A stretch of 11,108 bases of DNA from an uncultured delta proteobacterium (GTDB lineage Bacteria > RBG-13-61-14 > DRUE01), in NCBI GenBank assembly GCA_903930515.1, contig CAIYYW010000130.1:1-11108 (forward strand), written 5' to 3'. Below are positions 5,215 to 11,108 of the stretch, piece after piece (positions within the stretch are counted from its first letter, which is position 1; each line of letters opens with the position of its first letter). The notes beneath the pieces are model-generated. The model did no database searches and was not told the origin of the DNA. It was given only the letters and a program-made list of their open reading frames with translations. A program made the position numbers and the translations under genes.

Positions 5215-8037
5215 ATGCCCGGCAATAAATTGATTTTTTTGCCTCATACTCACTGGGACCGGGAGTGGTATCTTCCCTTTGAGCTCTTCCGGGAAAAGCT
5301 GGTGCAGTTGCTTGACCGGTTGTCGCGGATGATGGCCGAGAATCCCAACTATCAATATTTTTTGCTGGACGGCCAGACCATTGTTCTGGAGGATTACCTG
5401 GAGACCGGGGGACTGAACCTGGAGCTGTTGAAATTGATCAAGACGGGACGGATCGGGATCGGCCCCTGGTATGTTCTTCCCGACGAGTTCCTGGTCTCGG
5501 GCGAGGCGATCATCCGGAATTTGAAAAAAGGCTTTGAGGTTTCCCGCCATTTCGGGGTGGAGCCGGTCAAGGTCGGATACCTTCCGGATATGTTCGGGCA
5601 CATCTCGCAGATCCCGCAAATCCTGCGCGGGTTCGGGATTGACACCGCCATCGTCTGGAGGGGCGTTCCCAAAATGGACCGGAACCAGTTCCGCTGGCAG
5701 ACCAAGGACGGCAGTTCGGTGCTCGCGGCATACCTGCCGATGGGCTATGGCGCGATTTTTGATCTCCCGGACTCGGCCGAGGAATTTCTGGAAAAGCTGA
5801 GCCTGTTCTTCCCGCTGATCAAGATGCGGGACGAGAGCCGGGTATATTTGATTATGGTCGGGACCGACCACTGGGTTCCGGAAGGGAACCTTCCGGAATT
5901 GCTCAACCGCGCCAACGAGCTCAAGAAAGACTGGCAGATGGAAATGGGCACGCTGGAGGGATACTTCGCGGAATTGAAATCGCGCCTGAGCGAGATTCCC
6001 GCGTTCCAGGGCGAGCTTAGGTCCAACGAGCAGACCCAGATCCTCCCCAGCGTGGCGTCCTCACGGCTCTACCTCAAGGAGATGAATCACCGAGCCGGCG
6101 CGCTGCTGGAAAAGTATTTGGAGCCGATGGCGACTTTGGACTGGATTTATTCCGGGGCGGAGTTCCGGCCGCGGCTGGAATATTTATGGAAAATCCTTCT
6201 GCAAAACCATCCCCACGATTCCATCTGCGGATGCAGCGTGGATTCCGTGCATCTGGAGATGGAATCCCGGTTCAAGAAACTCTTTGAACTCGCGGAAACT
6301 CTTTTGAAGCAGGCCGCGGCCTCGCTCGGCTGTCCGGAGGGATTGAAGCAAAACGCGGTTTCGGTCTGGAACCCCAATCCATCGGGATCGCCTGCGGTTT
6401 TGGATTTTGAAACCGATCTTTTCACGGGCAAGGATTTGGTCCTGGAAAATGAAGCGGGCAAGGGCTTTGCGCTGGAGCGGGTGGAATGTCTGGAGCCGGA
6501 GGAAACCTATTACCAGTTTGAGGTTCCGGCCGGGATCGCCTGGATGACCTTCAGTTGGCTCAGCCCGGACCAACTGTTCGGATACTTCCCGAGTTCAATA
6601 GAAACGACCCGGGAGGGAGACCGACTATTGGTCGAAATCGGACTGGGAAAGGACCCGGTCAATTTCCCGCTCCGGAAAGAATTCATCCGGATCAAGGAGC
6701 AGATTGAGAAGGATAAAATCTCCACGGTCAAGGTTCGGCTTTATCGCAAACAACTCTGCCGGATGATCGCGGTGCTGGACGAGCTAAATGGACCGGCGGT
6801 TACGGTCTTGCTGGTCAAACCCGGCAAAGCCGCGCCTGGGAGCAGTCTGGTCAAATCAAAGGCCGGCCTGGAAAACCAACTGCTCAAGGTGAGTCCGGGT
6901 TCGGAGGGAGAGCTCCGGATTATAGACCGGGAGAGCGGGAAAGAATTGACGCTGGAATTTTCGGATCGGGGAGACCGGGGGGATAGCTACAATTTTGATC
7001 CGGTTCCCGGCGAGCAGCCGATCCGGAAGCCGGACAAATTCAAGTTCAAGCTCGGGCCGAAGGGGAACCATTTCGCCACTTTGGAATTGGAACATTCTTA
7101 CCGGATCCCGGGTTCGCTGGATCAGGACCGGAGCCGCCGGAGCGATAAAAAGATTTTGCTCAAGCTCCAGACCCGGGTTTATCTTTATGCCGGGTTGCGC
7201 CGGGTGGATTTTGAAACCAGCTTTGAGAACACCGTCCAAGATCATCGGCTGCAGGCTGATTTCTGGTGCCCGGGCCAGTCGGATTTCATTTATGCCGAGA
7301 GCCAGTTTGAGCTGGTGAAACGGAAGATTGAAAAAGAAACCGCGCCCACGCCTCCGGATTTCAATGACATCTTCCGACTCCTGTTCGGGAGCGAGTGCAA
7401 ATACGGGAACAGCCCGGTCCAGAATTTCGCCTGCCTGGAAGGAAAGGATTTGGGGGTGATCCTGGCCGGAAGGGGTCTCAAGGAAATCGGGGCGGAAAAA
7501 AACCCGGAAAAAAATCAGACCCGGCTCTCGTTCACGCTTTGCCGGAGCATCGGATTTCTGGCGCGGGCGGACCTCAATTTCCGGAACGGCCTGGCCGGGC
7601 CGCCGCTTCCGGTTCCGGATGGACAATGCCTTCGGAAATTCCGCTGGAATTATTCCCTCAGCTTCTTCTCCGGGTCCCTGGAATCAGCCTCGGCCTTCAA
7701 CCGCGCTTACCAGTTTGTTTTTCCGGCAATGGTATTCCCCGGCGAGAGCGGAATGGAGTTGCCGTTCCAGATCAAGAGTCCTAAAATTATCCTGAGCGCT
7801 TTCTATCCGGGTGAGGATCAGCGGGCGTTTGTGCGTCTATTCAATCCCTCGGGACAGGCCGAGAAACTGGAGCTGGAATTGAAAGGGGTTAGCGCGGCCC
7901 GGCCTTTGAACCTGGACGGGCGCGAAATTTCAAGGCCGGATTTCAAGCTGAACCATAATCTGGCGGAAACCATTCTCAAGCCCGGAGAGATTTTTACCCT
8001 GGGCCTGGAAATAATAAAAAAGGAAAAAAGAAAATGA
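5215..8037 (+). CDS. glycoside hydrolase family 38 alpha-mannosidase (MngB-like)
   Basis: A 940-residue retaining, metal-dependent alpha-mannosidase. HTHWDREW (H13, D15), the predicted nucleophile D125 in GYLPDMFGH, and H334-D335 in NHPHDSICGC line up with the zinc ligands and nucleophile of GH38 enzymes. Residues about 1-270 are the catalytic N-terminal domain, about 275-370 the helical middle domain, and the remainder the large beta-sandwich C-terminal half. The HTHWDREW form is that of bacterial MngB-type enzymes (mannosylglycerate and related hydrolases) rather than lysosomal enzymes; the acid/base residue was not assigned. No signal peptide is seen, so it should be cytoplasmic and act on an imported or internal mannoside. 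AGGAGG lies 9 bases before the ATG. The TGA overlaps the ATG of the creatininase-family gene (ATGA, 8034-8037), pointing to a shared pathway. No transporter or PTS gene is nearby to name the substrate. Confidence 0.93.
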   Translation: MPGNKLIFLPHTHWDREWYLPFELFREKLVQLLDRLSRMMAENPNYQYFLLDGQTIVLEDYLETGGLNLELLKLIKTGRIGIGPWYVLPDEFLVSGEAIIRNLKKGFEVSRHFGVEPVKVGYLPDMFGHISQIPQILRGFGIDTAIVWRGVPKMDRNQFRWQTKDGSSVLAAYLPMGYGAIFDLPDSAEEFLEKLSLFFPLIKMRDESRVYLIMVGTDHWVPEGNLPELLNRANELKKDWQMEMGTLEGYFAELKSRLSEIPAFQGELRSNEQTQILPSVASSRLYLKEMNHRAGALLEKYLEPMATLDWIYSGAEFRPRLEYLWKILLQNHPHDSICGCSVDSVHLEMESRFKKLFELAETLLKQAAASLGCPEGLKQNAVSVWNPNPSGSPAVLDFETDLFTGKDLVLENEAGKGFALERVECLEPEETYYQFEVPAGIAWMTFSWLSPDQLFGYFPSSIETTREGDRLLVEIGLGKDPVNFPLRKEFIRIKEQIEKDKISTVKVRLYRKQLCRMIAVLDELNGPAVTVLLVKPGKAAPGSSLVKSKAGLENQLLKVSPGSEGELRIIDRESGKELTLEFSDRGDRGDSYNFDPVPGEQPIRKPDKFKFKLGPKGNHFATLELEHSYRIPGSLDQDRSRRSDKKILLKLQTRVYLYAGLRRVDFETSFENTVQDHRLQADFWCPGQSDFIYAESQFELVKRKIEKETAPTPPDFNDIFRLLFGSECKYGNSPVQNFACLEGKDLGVILAGRGLKEIGAEKNPEKNQTRLSFTLCRSIGFLARADLNFRNGLAGPPLPVPDGQCLRKFRWNYSLSFFSGSLESASAFNRAYQFVFPAMVFPGESGMELPFQIKSPKIILSAFYPGEDQRAFVRLFNPSGQAEKLELELKGVSAARPLNLDGREISRPDFKLNHNLAETILKPGEIFTLGLEIIKKEKRK

Positions 8038-8855
8038 GCCTGGAGCTGACCCGGCAGGAGATTGAGGCGTGCGGCAAATTCCCGCCCGAGCGGAGAAGGG
8101 TTTTTATCTTTTCGGTCGGAAACGATTTTGAAGCGCACGGCCCGGCGCTGCCACCGGAGGTTGACAGCCTGATGGCACGGATGCTTTCCAATCAACTGGC
8201 GGTCAATACCGGCGCCTATTATGCCGGCCATATCCCCTATACCAGCGACCGGGTGGGAGAAATCGCAAGGGCGTGGTCCCCGCTTCATATTGATTTTGAG
8301 CTGTTCCTGGAAAAAACCGTCGGCTTGATCAAGGAGGCGATGTCAAAATTCCCCTGGCCGGCCGAGCGGATTATTATTTTCGTCGGACACGGCGGCCTGA
8401 TCCCGCTCCTGATGATGGGAGACGACCTGAGCAAAAAAATCGGGGTCAAGACCAGGGTCGGGTTCGTGGCCGGGGTGGGGAAGGTGGACCTCCCCAAAAA
8501 CCTGGAAGCCCGGGATGCGGTGGAGAAAATTTTGGCCGGGGCCGGCGAGCATGCCTATATCCTGGAACATTCGGTGGCCGCGGCAATGGGCGTGCTGGAT
8601 TGGGAGAAGCTGGAAAAGATGAACCAGGAAGCGGCCCGGGATCCCGAAGCATTGCTCAGGAAACATCCGGCCCTGGCCGGCCTGGGAGGATACCAGTTGT
8701 TCGGGGATCCGAAAAAATACGGATGCCTGAAAGAAGTGGGACTGGAATTCGTGCTCAATGATTTCCTGAGCCGTAAAAAAATGGTGGTGAGCAAGGAACT
8801 GGGAGAGATTTTGATCCAGGCCGGTCTTAAAACCGCGGAGCTGCTCCTGCTTTAG
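8034..8855 (+). CDS. creatininase-family metal-dependent amidohydrolase
   Basis: A 273-residue protein matching the creatininase fold family, whose members hydrolyse C-N bonds in cyclic amides, formamides or peptides (creatininase, the archaeal deformylase ArfB, the mycofactocin peptidase MftE). E33, H35 and D44 in DFEAHGPALPPEVDS correspond to the metal ligands E34/H36/D45 of creatininase. H119 in VGHGG matches the GHGG motif. HAYILEHS (H173, E178) resembles the later HAGxxETS motif. The usual NGHGGN is VGHGGL here, a departure that may reflect a different substrate. There is no signal peptide. It is translationally coupled to the GH38 mannosidase through an ATGA overlap, so it probably acts before or after mannose removal on the same compound. 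The family is fairly secure; the substrate is unknown. Confidence 0.8.
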   Translation: MSLELTRQEIEACGKFPPERRRVFIFSVGNDFEAHGPALPPEVDSLMARMLSNQLAVNTGAYYAGHIPYTSDRVGEIARAWSPLHIDFELFLEKTVGLIKEAMSKFPWPAERIIIFVGHGGLIPLLMMGDDLSKKIGVKTRVGFVAGVGKVDLPKNLEARDAVEKILAGAGEHAYILEHSVAAAMGVLDWEKLEKMNQEAARDPEALLRKHPALAGLGGYQLFGDPKKYGCLKEVGLEFVLNDFLSRKKMVVSKELGEILIQAGLKTAELLLL

Positions 8856-8859
8856 AAAC

Positions 8860-8888
8860 AAAAAGGGCCGGCTGTTTATTGCCGGCCC
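8860..8888 (-). terminator. intrinsic terminator between convergent operons
   Basis: GGGCCGGC (8865-8872) and GCCGGCCC (8881-8888) form a perfect 8-bp GC stem with an 8-base loop. Read on the - strand, the stem is followed by TTTTTG (complement of 8860-8864), giving a good terminator for the LysM gene that ends at 8910. On the + strand the stem is followed only by a mixed GTTTCGG tract, so termination of the creatininase-family transcript there would be weaker. Short flanks GAAAC/GTTTC (8855-8859 and 8889-8893) are also complementary. Confidence 0.75.
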
Positions 8889-8909
8889 GTTTCGGTTATT
8901 CCTAATTGC

Positions 8910-9962
8910 TCAAGGGGTTTCAGTCATCCGGACCCTTTGCCCGATCTTGAATTCAATCACACTCACGGTCACCAGCGCGACTGCGGTATTTTCGCGCGGG
9001 TCAATCACCACCACCTGCCCGATCATCCGATCCGGCATTTGTTTCTTTACTCGGTTCTCGGTAAATACCTTGCCCGGGATATACACTTCCAACATATTCC
9101 CCGGCTCAATCCCAGCGGCCTTGCCCAAGTCTATATAAACAATGTCTCCTTTGGCAAAGGAGGGCGTCTGCTTCTTGTTGGCCACGATATATCCGTCCAG
9201 CTTTTTCTGGCTCTTGATAATCGGCACCTCCGCGGTCAGGGGCGGAAGGTAGGGCCTGAGAAAATCGCCTTCCTTCATCTCCTGATAAGATTTCACCACC
9301 TCGGCCATCCCCCCGGTTTCGGTCAGCTTGGTTATCTCCAACTCGCCCAGGGTGATGATTTTATAACCCAGCTTCTTCCTGGTGATCGGATGCCGAATTT
9401 CTTCCGCGACCCGAAAGACGCTGAACAAGTCCCCCTCTTTCGCCCCGCCGGCGGAACCGATATCCACATAAACCGTATCCTGAGCTCCGATCAACCCCCG
9501 ATCATCCAGGGTGCCCGCGATCTTTCCGGCTTTTTCAAAATCCTTGACCTCGATCCAACCAACGGAAGAGGCTTCCTTGTAAATCACCTTGGCAACTTGC
9601 CCCTCCGGGGTCTTGACCACTTCGGCTTCCTCGCCCATCTTTTCCCTGGTCTCGCCCAGCTTGGGCACCGTCTCAATCTCAGGCGCCAGCTTCTCCCCCT
9701 CCGGATACAGGTTGAGCACATCTCCCGGGAAGATCAGGTCCGGGTCAATGATAAAGGAGTTGCGCTCCCAGATCTTCGGCCAGTAATAAGGGCTGTTCAG
9801 GAACCGCCCGGCAACATCCCAGAGCGTGTCATAAGGCTGCACCACATAAATCAGATTTCCCTCCTCAGCCTCAGACCCGCCGGCCTGCGCCCAAGCCTCC
9901 CGGCCGTAAAGGATTCCCGCCAAAATTATAATCGCCGCTAAGCCGATCCAGCTCTTCCGCAT
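8910..9962 (-). CDS. exported LysM-domain protein with duplicated C-terminal module
   Basis: A 350-residue protein. Residues 1-25 are a Sec signal peptide with probable cleavage after AWA. A LysM domain (about 38-88; IYVVQPYDTLWDVAGRF, then PGDVLNLYPEG) should bind peptidoglycan in the periplasm. Two similar modules follow: DTVYVDIGSAGGAKEGDLFSV (from about 162) and DIVYIDLGKAAGIEPGNMLEV (from about 273). Each continues to a strand motif near its end (EGDFLRP; GQRVRMT). These resemble the small beta domains seen at the C-termini of FlgT-like and LysM-associated proteins; that likeness is from memory. GGAGG at 9969-9973 lies 6 bases before the ATG. The gene sits 27 bases downstream of the coiled-coil/TPR gene, so the two probably form one envelope operon, ended by the hairpin at 8865-8888. 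A structural or scaffolding role at the cell wall is likely; no catalytic domain is visible. Confidence 0.88.
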   Translation of the reverse strand: MRKSWIGLAAIIILAGILYGREAWAQAGGSEAEEGNLIYVVQPYDTLWDVAGRFLNSPYYWPKIWERNSFIIDPDLIFPGDVLNLYPEGEKLAPEIETVPKLGETREKMGEEAEVVKTPEGQVAKVIYKEASSVGWIEVKDFEKAGKIAGTLDDRGLIGAQDTVYVDIGSAGGAKEGDLFSVFRVAEEIRHPITRKKLGYKIITLGELEITKLTETGGMAEVVKSYQEMKEGDFLRPYLPPLTAEVPIIKSQKKLDGYIVANKKQTPSFAKGDIVYIDLGKAAGIEPGNMLEVYIPGKVFTENRVKKQMPDRMIGQVVVIDPRENTAVALVTVSVIEFKIGQRVRMTETP

Positions 9963-9989
9963 CTTTCTCCTCCTTCTTTCTGGCTCAAT

Positions 9990-10748
9990 TCATTTTTTTA
10001 ATTTCTCTTGCGCCAGATTAGCATATTTGCTGAACGGATACAAGGATACCAATTCCTGATACAATTCCCGAGCATTCCCCTTTTCTCCCATTTTCTCACA
10101 AATCTCCCCGGATTTAAACAGGGCCTCCGGCGCCAATTCGCACGCCGGATACCGGTCCGATAATTCCAGATATGCTTTCGCCGCCTCCGGCCCTTTCCCG
10201 GATTGAGCGCGGCTTTGCCCCAGGTAATACAACAGTTGACAGGACTCCTTGGCCTCCGGTTTGTGGTTCAGCCGATCCTCAATCAACTTTTCCGCCTCCA
10301 AATATTTTTTCGCCGTAATCAGTTTTTTCGCTTCCGCGACCGAATCCTTGCCCGGCTCAACCTTTACCGGCTCCGCCTTTTTTTTGTCCTCGTCGATTAT
10401 CTGGATCACCAGCGGCCCGGTCTTTTCCGGCGTTCTTTCCACCTTGACCACCTGCAGGTTCCCGGCTGGACCTTTACCTTCCGTCGCGATCGGTTTTTCT
10501 TCAAAGGTATCCGCGGGTTTGACCGCCGAATTAGCCTGCTCCAGCTTTTCCATCCGGCTCAACAGCAGATCAAGCTTCGCGTTCAATTCCTCTATCTGCT
10601 GCTTGAGTTTGAGGTTCTGCTCCCTCAGCTCCTGGATCTGCTCCTCCACCGTCTGCGTGCCCTTGGGGGCCGCGGAGCTCAAAAGAGATAAAACCAGGAC
10701 CAATCCCAAGATCGGCCATAAACCCCGCTCAAATCTCTTGGTATCCAT
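9990..10748 (-). CDS. periplasmic coiled-coil/TPR protein resembling CpoB/YbgF
   Basis: A 252-residue protein. The N-terminus has a basic n-region (MDTKRFERG) and a hydrophobic core (about 11-24), read as a signal peptide or membrane anchor. Residues about 33-72 form a heptad-rich coiled coil (EEQIQELREQNLKLKQQIEE). A charged Pro/Lys-rich linker follows to about 135, then TPR-like helices (about 136-250), including a unit around YLELSDRYPACELAPEALF and one around ELYQELVSLYPFSKYANLA. This layout, coiled coil then C-terminal TPRs, is that of CpoB/YbgF of the Tol-Pal system, but no tol or pal gene is in view, so the equivalence is unproven. No Shine-Dalgarno precedes the ATG; the promoter lies only 8 bases upstream, so translation is probably leaderless. 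It is the first gene of the operon with the LysM protein. Confidence 0.85.
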   Translation of the reverse strand: MDTKRFERGLWPILGLVLVLSLLSSAAPKGTQTVEEQIQELREQNLKLKQQIEELNAKLDLLLSRMEKLEQANSAVKPADTFEEKPIATEGKGPAGNLQVVKVERTPEKTGPLVIQIIDEDKKKAEPVKVEPGKDSVAEAKKLITAKKYLEAEKLIEDRLNHKPEAKESCQLLYYLGQSRAQSGKGPEAAKAYLELSDRYPACELAPEALFKSGEICEKMGEKGNARELYQELVSLYPFSKYANLAQEKLKK

Positions 10749-10756
10749 ATATTCAA

Positions 10757-10786
10757 ATTATACCGTTAAATGACTGAAAAAGTCAA
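10757..10786 (-). promoter_or_regulatory. sigma70-type promoter of the TPR-LysM operon, near-leaderless
   Basis: On the - strand, TTGACT (10781-10786) and a perfect TATAAT (10757-10762) are separated by 18 bases. The expected transcription start is near 10750, only about 2 bases before the ATG at 10746-10748. This agrees with the lack of any ribosome-binding site ahead of that gene. Confidence 0.75.
10771..10785. promoter_or_regulatory. inverted repeat over the -35 box, possible operator
   Basis: TGACT (10771-10775) and AGTCA (10781-10785) form a perfect inverted repeat around GAAAA. It covers most of the -35 hexamer and part of the spacer of the promoter at 10757-10786, the position expected for a repressor site. 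Half-sites of 5 bases are short, so chance is possible. Confidence 0.35.
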
Positions 10787-11000
10787 TTCTGGGGTTGCCA
10801 CCGATTTCTTGGGATAGAAAATAAGGGTAAATTGGGATTGAAGGGAGGGATGGAAGGAAAGGGGCGCAGGGTAACAGCAAGCCAGGATCCCGCCTCGGGC
10901 AAGATTGCCCTGCCCGATTTCGGGTGCGGCAAGCCGCGCCCCGACTAAGCCCAAACCGGGTGCGATCCAGCTTGCCGACCCAATGTTCGCCTTATTGAAT
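10787..11000. other. intergenic region between the RCC1-protein stop and the TPR-LysM promoter
   Basis: No gene is supported here. The part next to the promoter is purine-rich on the + strand (about 10835-10865). The middle is occupied by the palindromic cluster at 10861-10942. An 81-codon frame on the - strand (10766-11011) starts from TTG, runs through the palindromes and the promoter, and shows no protein-like features, so it is not called. Confidence 0.6.
10861..10942. repeat. REP-like palindromic cluster
   Basis: This is a nested set of GC-rich inverted repeats in about 82 bp. The outer arms are GGGGCGC (10861-10867) and GCGCCCC (10936-10942). Inside are CGGGCA/TGCCCG, with the alternative GGGCA-AGAT-TGCCC, and GCGGC/GCCGC. 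The layout resembles REP/BIME or small MITE-like intergenic elements. Whether it is multicopy cannot be seen from one window. It lies just past the stop of the RCC1-repeat gene and may protect or end that transcript. Confidence 0.5.
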
Positions 11001-11108
11001 TCACGGCCCAAATCCGATCACATCCACCGGAACATTGCTCTCAACAGTTGCCCCATTCCCAAGTTGACCATAATCATTTCTCCCCCAGCACTTTACTCCG
11101 CCGCTGGA
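11001..11108 (-). CDS. RCC1-repeat protein, C-terminal end (partial)
   Basis: The last 35 codons and stop of a gene entering from beyond the right edge. The sequence [20 protein letters not shown], then [11 protein letters not shown], fits the RCC1 repeat consensus (GxxxCWGxNxxGQLGxG, with a later PVxV). Bacterial RCC1-repeat proteins are usually large, often secreted beta-propellers with unknown ligands. The protein appears to end right after this blade, with the TGA at 11001-11003. The palindromic cluster at 10861-10942 follows. Length and domain layout upstream cannot be judged. Confidence 0.8.
   Translation of the reverse strand, partial: SSGGVKCWGRNDYGQLGNGATVESNVPVDVIGFGP

Noticed and set aside
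8937-9941. 334-codon open frame on the + strand opposite the LysM gene
   Set aside because: Antisense shadow. Its composition (many His, Leu and Pro) is typical of reverse reading, while the - strand has a signal peptide and a LysM domain.
10766-11011. 81-codon frame on the - strand after the RCC1 gene
   Set aside because: It starts at a TTG, overlaps the RCC1 stop in another frame, and passes through the palindromes and the promoter of the TPR gene.

Overview
The window reads as chromosomal DNA of a Gram-negative-type bacterium, moderately GC-rich, with exported envelope proteins, Shine-Dalgarno-led genes and several TTG/GTG starts. The AmrS and LysM protein styles and the mix of gene families resemble uncultured lineages such as Omnitrophota or similar deep-branching phyla. 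That placement is a low-confidence impression, because there is no rRNA or other marker gene here. I see no tRNA, rRNA, CRISPR array, transposase or phage gene.

Positions 1-3023 (+ strand) hold a tightly packed AmmeMemoRadiSam locus. It contains a small membrane-anchored protein, the radical SAM enzyme AmrS, a second small protein with a Tat-like leader, and a Memo-AMMECR1 (AmrB-AmrA) fusion that starts with a lipoprotein-type signal. All three junctions overlap by 1-4 bases, and the two small ORFs carry a strong Shine-Dalgarno for the next gene inside their 3' ends. Both small proteins end in the same LxLHxAxFxxKL motif, which looks like the N-terminal segment normally fused to AmrS. This is the most unusual part of the window.

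Positions 3034-4902 (- strand) hold a DegT/DnrJ/EryC1/StrS sugar aminotransferase. Upstream of it in transcription order is a double zinc-ribbon protein whose hydrophobic tail is built from 10/11-residue repeats, each centred on a Gln. The intergenic stretch 4903-5214 contains GC-rich hairpins and no convincing gene.

Positions 5215-8855 (+ strand) hold a translationally coupled pair: a large GH38 alpha-mannosidase and a creatininase-family amidohydrolase. Together they suggest dismantling of a small mannosylated amide or glycoconjugate. A hairpin at 8865-8888 separates this pair from the convergent genes.

Positions 8910-10748 (- strand) hold an envelope operon: a coiled-coil/TPR periplasmic protein resembling CpoB/YbgF, followed by an exported LysM protein. 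Its promoter has near-consensus -35 and -10 boxes and sits so close to the start codon that the mRNA would be almost leaderless. A 15-bp inverted repeat overlaps the -35. Positions 10861-10942 carry a REP-like palindromic cluster. The right edge (11001-11108, - strand) holds the last 35 codons of an RCC1-repeat protein.
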